Below are positions 61,001 through 64,000 of a stretch of DNA of 64,000 nucleotides, in pieces. This DNA is from Magnaporthiopsis rhizophila (lineage: Eukaryota; Ascomycota; Sordariomycetes; Magnaporthales; Magnaporthaceae): positions 1 through 64,000 of the forward strand of contig PYSS01000001.1 in the NCBI GenBank assembly GCA_003049465.1, written 5' to 3'. The stretch's first letter is position 1, and each line of letters begins with the position of its first letter. The position numbers were made by a program, and so were the translations under genes. The notes beneath the pieces are model-generated. The model searched no databases, was not told where the DNA came from, and was given only the letters and a program-made list of their open reading frames with translations.

Positions 61001-63300
61001 CTTTCGAACCAGGTTAAAAACGTACAAATTATTAATAATAATTTTTAGATTTATTAATACGCCAGCCATATTCCAACGGATAATTAACCACGTATTACAG
61101 AAGTGTTTGAATATTTTTGCACTTGTTTACCTGGATAATATCCTGGTTTTTTCGGAAATATTGGAAAAATATAAGGAGCATATATACAAAATTTTGTAAA
61201 AGTTGCAAAATGCAAAGTTTTTAATTAAACCCGAAAAATGGGCGTGGCATATACAAAAAGTTATTTTTTTAAAATGTATAATTATACCGGGTTAAGTACG
61301 AATGGAACCAAACAAGGTATAAACGGTTATAAAAATGGCCTAAATTAACTAATATTAAAAAAGTACGAGGCTTTTTGGGTTTTTGAATTTTTACTGCCGG
61401 TTTATCCGCGATTTTAGCAAAAAAGTGCTTTTATTTACAGATTTTACCAAGAATAACACCCAATTCCATTGGGGGATACAAAAATAAAAGGTTTTCAACG
61501 TATTAAAAAAAGCTATAATATAAGAACCAGTATTAATTTTACCAAACCTAAACAAATTTTTCAAAATTAAAACCGATATGTTGAATTTTGCGATTAGGGC
61601 CCAATTTAACCAGCAAAATGATAATAAAAGGTTATATCCTTGCACTTTCCTATTATATAAATTTAATAAACCAAAATGAAATTATCCATTGCATAATAAA
61701 AAGCTTATAATTATTATTAAAATGCTGGAAAAATAAAATATATATTTGTGCCAAATAAACCACCAGGTTATAGTTTATATAAATTATAAAAACCTTGCAC
61801 ATTTTATCACCTGCTAAATTTTAAATAAATGATAAATCCGGTAAAACTAGTTTTTTCAGGATTATAATTTGCGGATCAAATATAGAAAAAGCTTGAAAAA
61901 CGGAAACGCAAATATTTTAAGCCGAAACCGGACCATAAGGACAAAATGCTATTAAAAATGCATATAGTTTTAGTACAAAAATCAGATACGTTTTTGGTTC
62001 CAGTATAACGGGTGTTAGTAAGAATTGTGCGTTAGGAGAAATAAATACCTGAAAAAATTCATCAAATTTACAGCCAAATGGTTTATAAATACCAAAGGAT
62101 AACCAAAACCTGGAAAAAATAATAACAGCACCATAAATTTACCGAAATTTAAGTTACAGTTTGCAAAGCAGTGAAAAATTGCAAAAGCTACGCCAAAAAT
62201 ACGGCTAATAGGTATAAACCTTACAGGTTATTTTAACCCCTGCCAATATTTAGCAAAATATAGCAGAAAATTATAATAAATTTTATGGTTAAATTTTCCA
62301 AAGCAAAAAAGCCTTTAATACATATCCAGTATAATAATATTTTAATAATGGTAAATAGGTTTACCAAATATATTATATTCCTATTTTATAAAAAAAGCAG
62401 CAATATTATAAAACTGGCATATATTTTCATCCGAAATATGATTATAAAAAACGGAATACCCGATAAATTGATCACGGACAAAGATAAACTGTTTAGTAAT
62501 AAGTTTTAAAGGGCTCTAACGGCCAGATTTGGAGCAAAATATGCATTATTAATAGCCTATTATTTAAAAATAAATAAATAAACTAAGCAAACAAATTAAA
62601 CCATAAAATAATATTTATATTATTATATAATTATAAACAAAATAATTGGGTATAATTAATTTTTATAGCCCAGTTTGTTTATAATAGTTCGGTATATAAA
62701 AGCACAAAAGTTACACCGTTTTTTGCAAATTATAGGTTTATATTTACGGTGTACAAAAAACCCAAAGCAGGAAAAAATGCTCCAATAGCAAAAATATAGG
62801 TTACAAAAATGAGTAAATTATATAAATATTTGCAAAAAAAAACTCGAGAAATTATAAAAATGCATATCCACCCAGGCAAATAAAAAAAGGCTTAAAAGCC
62901 GATTTTTAAAGAAGAGGATAATATTTATTTTTTGCGTTATAATATTAAAATAAAACGGCTAAATAATAAGCTGAATTATAAAAAATTCGAACCGTTTAGG
63001 GTTAAAAAATAATTTTGCCAGTTAATTACAAATTTTAGCTACCATTAATTATAAAGATTTATCCCGTTTTTTACATTTCCCTGCTAAAACCGGTACTGTT
63101 TGGTTCGGAAAATACAAAATTAATAAAAATTAACCCAAACCAGAAATAAGAAATTAAGGAAATTTTTAATGATAAGGTATATTATTATAAACGGTAGTAC
63201 CTGGTTAAATAAGCAGGATAAAGCCACAAATATAATATATAAAAAAACGAACCTTATAAACTGCCAAAAAAAACTTTATAAAAATATTGGTAGGGGCAAT
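58085..63300 (+). pseudogene. E4 zinc knuckle, middle region, protease, RT, integrase, chromodomain
   Basis: Middle region: LTKGLEKGIKPGKFWEFAKM, YTHIVPAYLLFKDW and CWNWGRNNQIIIYYGKNI (about 58740-59090). Protease segment to about 59940. A family-B LTR splits the linker at 60243. RT at about 60840-61260 retains VYLDNILVFSEILEKY. RNase H lies at about 61400-61800. Integrase at about 62000-62760 has WQKIIINFMVKFSKAKKPL-like sequence and IPDKLITDKDKLF. The chromodomain lies at about 63130-63290. Stops occur throughout. Confidence 0.8.
60243..60541 (-). mobile_element. Family-B solo LTR in E4, TSD AATCC
   Basis: This 299-bp unit runs from TGTTGGCAGG to ATTCCGACA with perfect duplications AATCC (60238-60242, 60542-60546). 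The flanks join to give the uninterrupted family-A sequence seen at about 12705-12745. Confidence 0.94.
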
Positions 63301-63476
63301 TATAAGGGAATTAGCAAAAAAAAGAGAAAACTAAAACCGGCGTTTTTATGGGCAAACCATGAGAAAAGCCGGTTTTATTAGGTTATATTGGAAATAAACC
63401 CGAAATTTCCCGTTTAAAAAATAAGCGCACTATTATTGCGCTATGCAACCTGAGGAAATTATTAAAGCCTGTCGAT

Positions 63477-63929
63477 TTATTTTGTGGAAAAAAATAAATA
63501 AATAGAAATTTGGATTAACCCTAAGCCCGTCCCAGCCAAAAGATAAAGGAGGAAAATTAAAAATAGCAGGCAAAAGTTTTGCAGGAACGGTATAATTACC
63601 CGGGCAGCTCTTTTGTATTTAACCCATTCCAGTTCCTTTATGTTATTAATACCCCGGAATAATGCGCGCAATTTACGGTTTAACCAAAAAAGGTTTTGCT
63701 TTCGCAAATGTTCCAACCAATTGTTAAAAGTGCAGCGCTTATCCTTTACGGCCCGAACAGTCGTTTTTAACTGTTGGTACTGGTAATTGATAAAACGGAA
63801 TTGGTTTGGGGTAAAACCCAAAATATTATATTTAAAGCGATTAATACCAAAGTATTTTATGCAGCAAGATAAATTTTAAGAAAAAACAGAACATTTTCTT
63901 TGTTTAAGGATTTTAAAACAATAGGAGCA
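63477..63929 (-). pseudogene. Antisense accessory ORF of E4 (subgroup 2)
   Basis: The N-terminal part, in frame with the open stretch from 63821, reads CSYCFKILKQRKC, nine residues (one stop), Cys, IKY, seven residues, Tyr, NILG. The first four Cys positions are intact and the last two are Tyr: C-x2-C-x8-C-x9-C-x2-(Y)-x7-(Y). It continues QYQQLKTTVRAVKDKRCTFN, HLRKQNLFWLNRKL, RGINNIKELEWVKYKRAA. The first Cys codon is at 63927-63929; the true start may lie further right. The tail is shifted in frame but still shows the W-D-G-L-R-V-N-P pattern. It pairs with E1 in having x8 and the QYQQ segment. Confidence 0.78.
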
Positions 63930-64000
63930 GGAACGTATGGGATTTGCAGATAAAAAAACGATAGCAAAAAGATCCTTCCAACAGAGCATTAAAAAACTGT

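Larger units (their letters stand above)
49515..64000 (+). mobile_element. Chromovirus E4 (family A, subgroup 2), runs off the window
   Basis: The 5' LTR is at 49515-50002. Gag is split by E5 (50828-58079, duplication AATGC). The linker between protease and RT is split by a family-B LTR (duplication AATCC). The accessory ORF lies at the window end and the 3' LTR is beyond 64000. Confidence 0.88.

Overview
The window comes from a filamentous ascomycete, probably a Sordariomycete. It joins a short GC-rich genic end (about 1-6500) to roughly 57 kb of AT-rich nested retrotransposons. Spliceosomal introns of 56-90 bp with GT...AG ends, GC-rich codons in the genes, and transposons whose Trp, Gln and Arg codons have become TAG/TAA/TGA all indicate an organism with repeat-induced point mutation (RIP). 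Copies of one repeat differ mainly by C/T and G/A transitions.

Genic end. A nine-exon glycosyltransferase gene of the sterol-glucosyltransferase type (1039-3964, +) converges on a secreted pepsin-type aspartic protease (4659-5926, -). The protease is broken by a frameshift and a stop codon and has also lost its first catalytic Asp.

Transposon sea. A Fot1/pogo-type transposase relic (6675-7669) holds a family-B solo LTR and is cut by the first member of the dominant family. That family, here called A, is a Ty3/gypsy chromovirus of about 7.2-7.5 kb with LTRs of about 460-520 bp that read TGTTAC...GTAACA. Seven copies, E0-E6, are recognisable. E1 (9210-16863, +, TSD TCAAG) sits inside E0 (-). 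E2 (-) cuts E0 at 21365. E6 (36850-44075, -, TSD AAAAC) is full length. E5 (50828-58079, -, TSD AATGC) sits inside E4 (+, from 49515 past the window end). E3 (-) is a fragment. A Ty1/copia element (29454-34785, -, TSD AAAGT) lies inside a family-B solo LTR (TSD ATATT), which lies inside the integrase gene of a different chromovirus, called C. Short GC-rich LTRs of families D, F and G are scattered through; several mark breakpoints without target-site duplications.

Most interesting content. Every family-A copy that keeps the region between pol and the 3' LTR carries an ORF antisense to gag-pol. It encodes a six-cysteine cluster, C-x2-C-x7/8-C-x9-C-x2-C-x7-C followed by D/N-V/I-L/F, then a basic coiled-coil-like stretch and an aromatic/acidic tail. 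The cysteine spacing is close to the fungal Zn(II)2Cys6 DNA-binding cluster. The LTRs of the same elements carry tandem palindromes of 36-43 bp whose sequence differs between two subgroups, in step with the subgroup of the antisense protein. I infer a self-encoded regulator and operator pair; this has not been tested. No tRNA, rRNA or CRISPR array was recognised.
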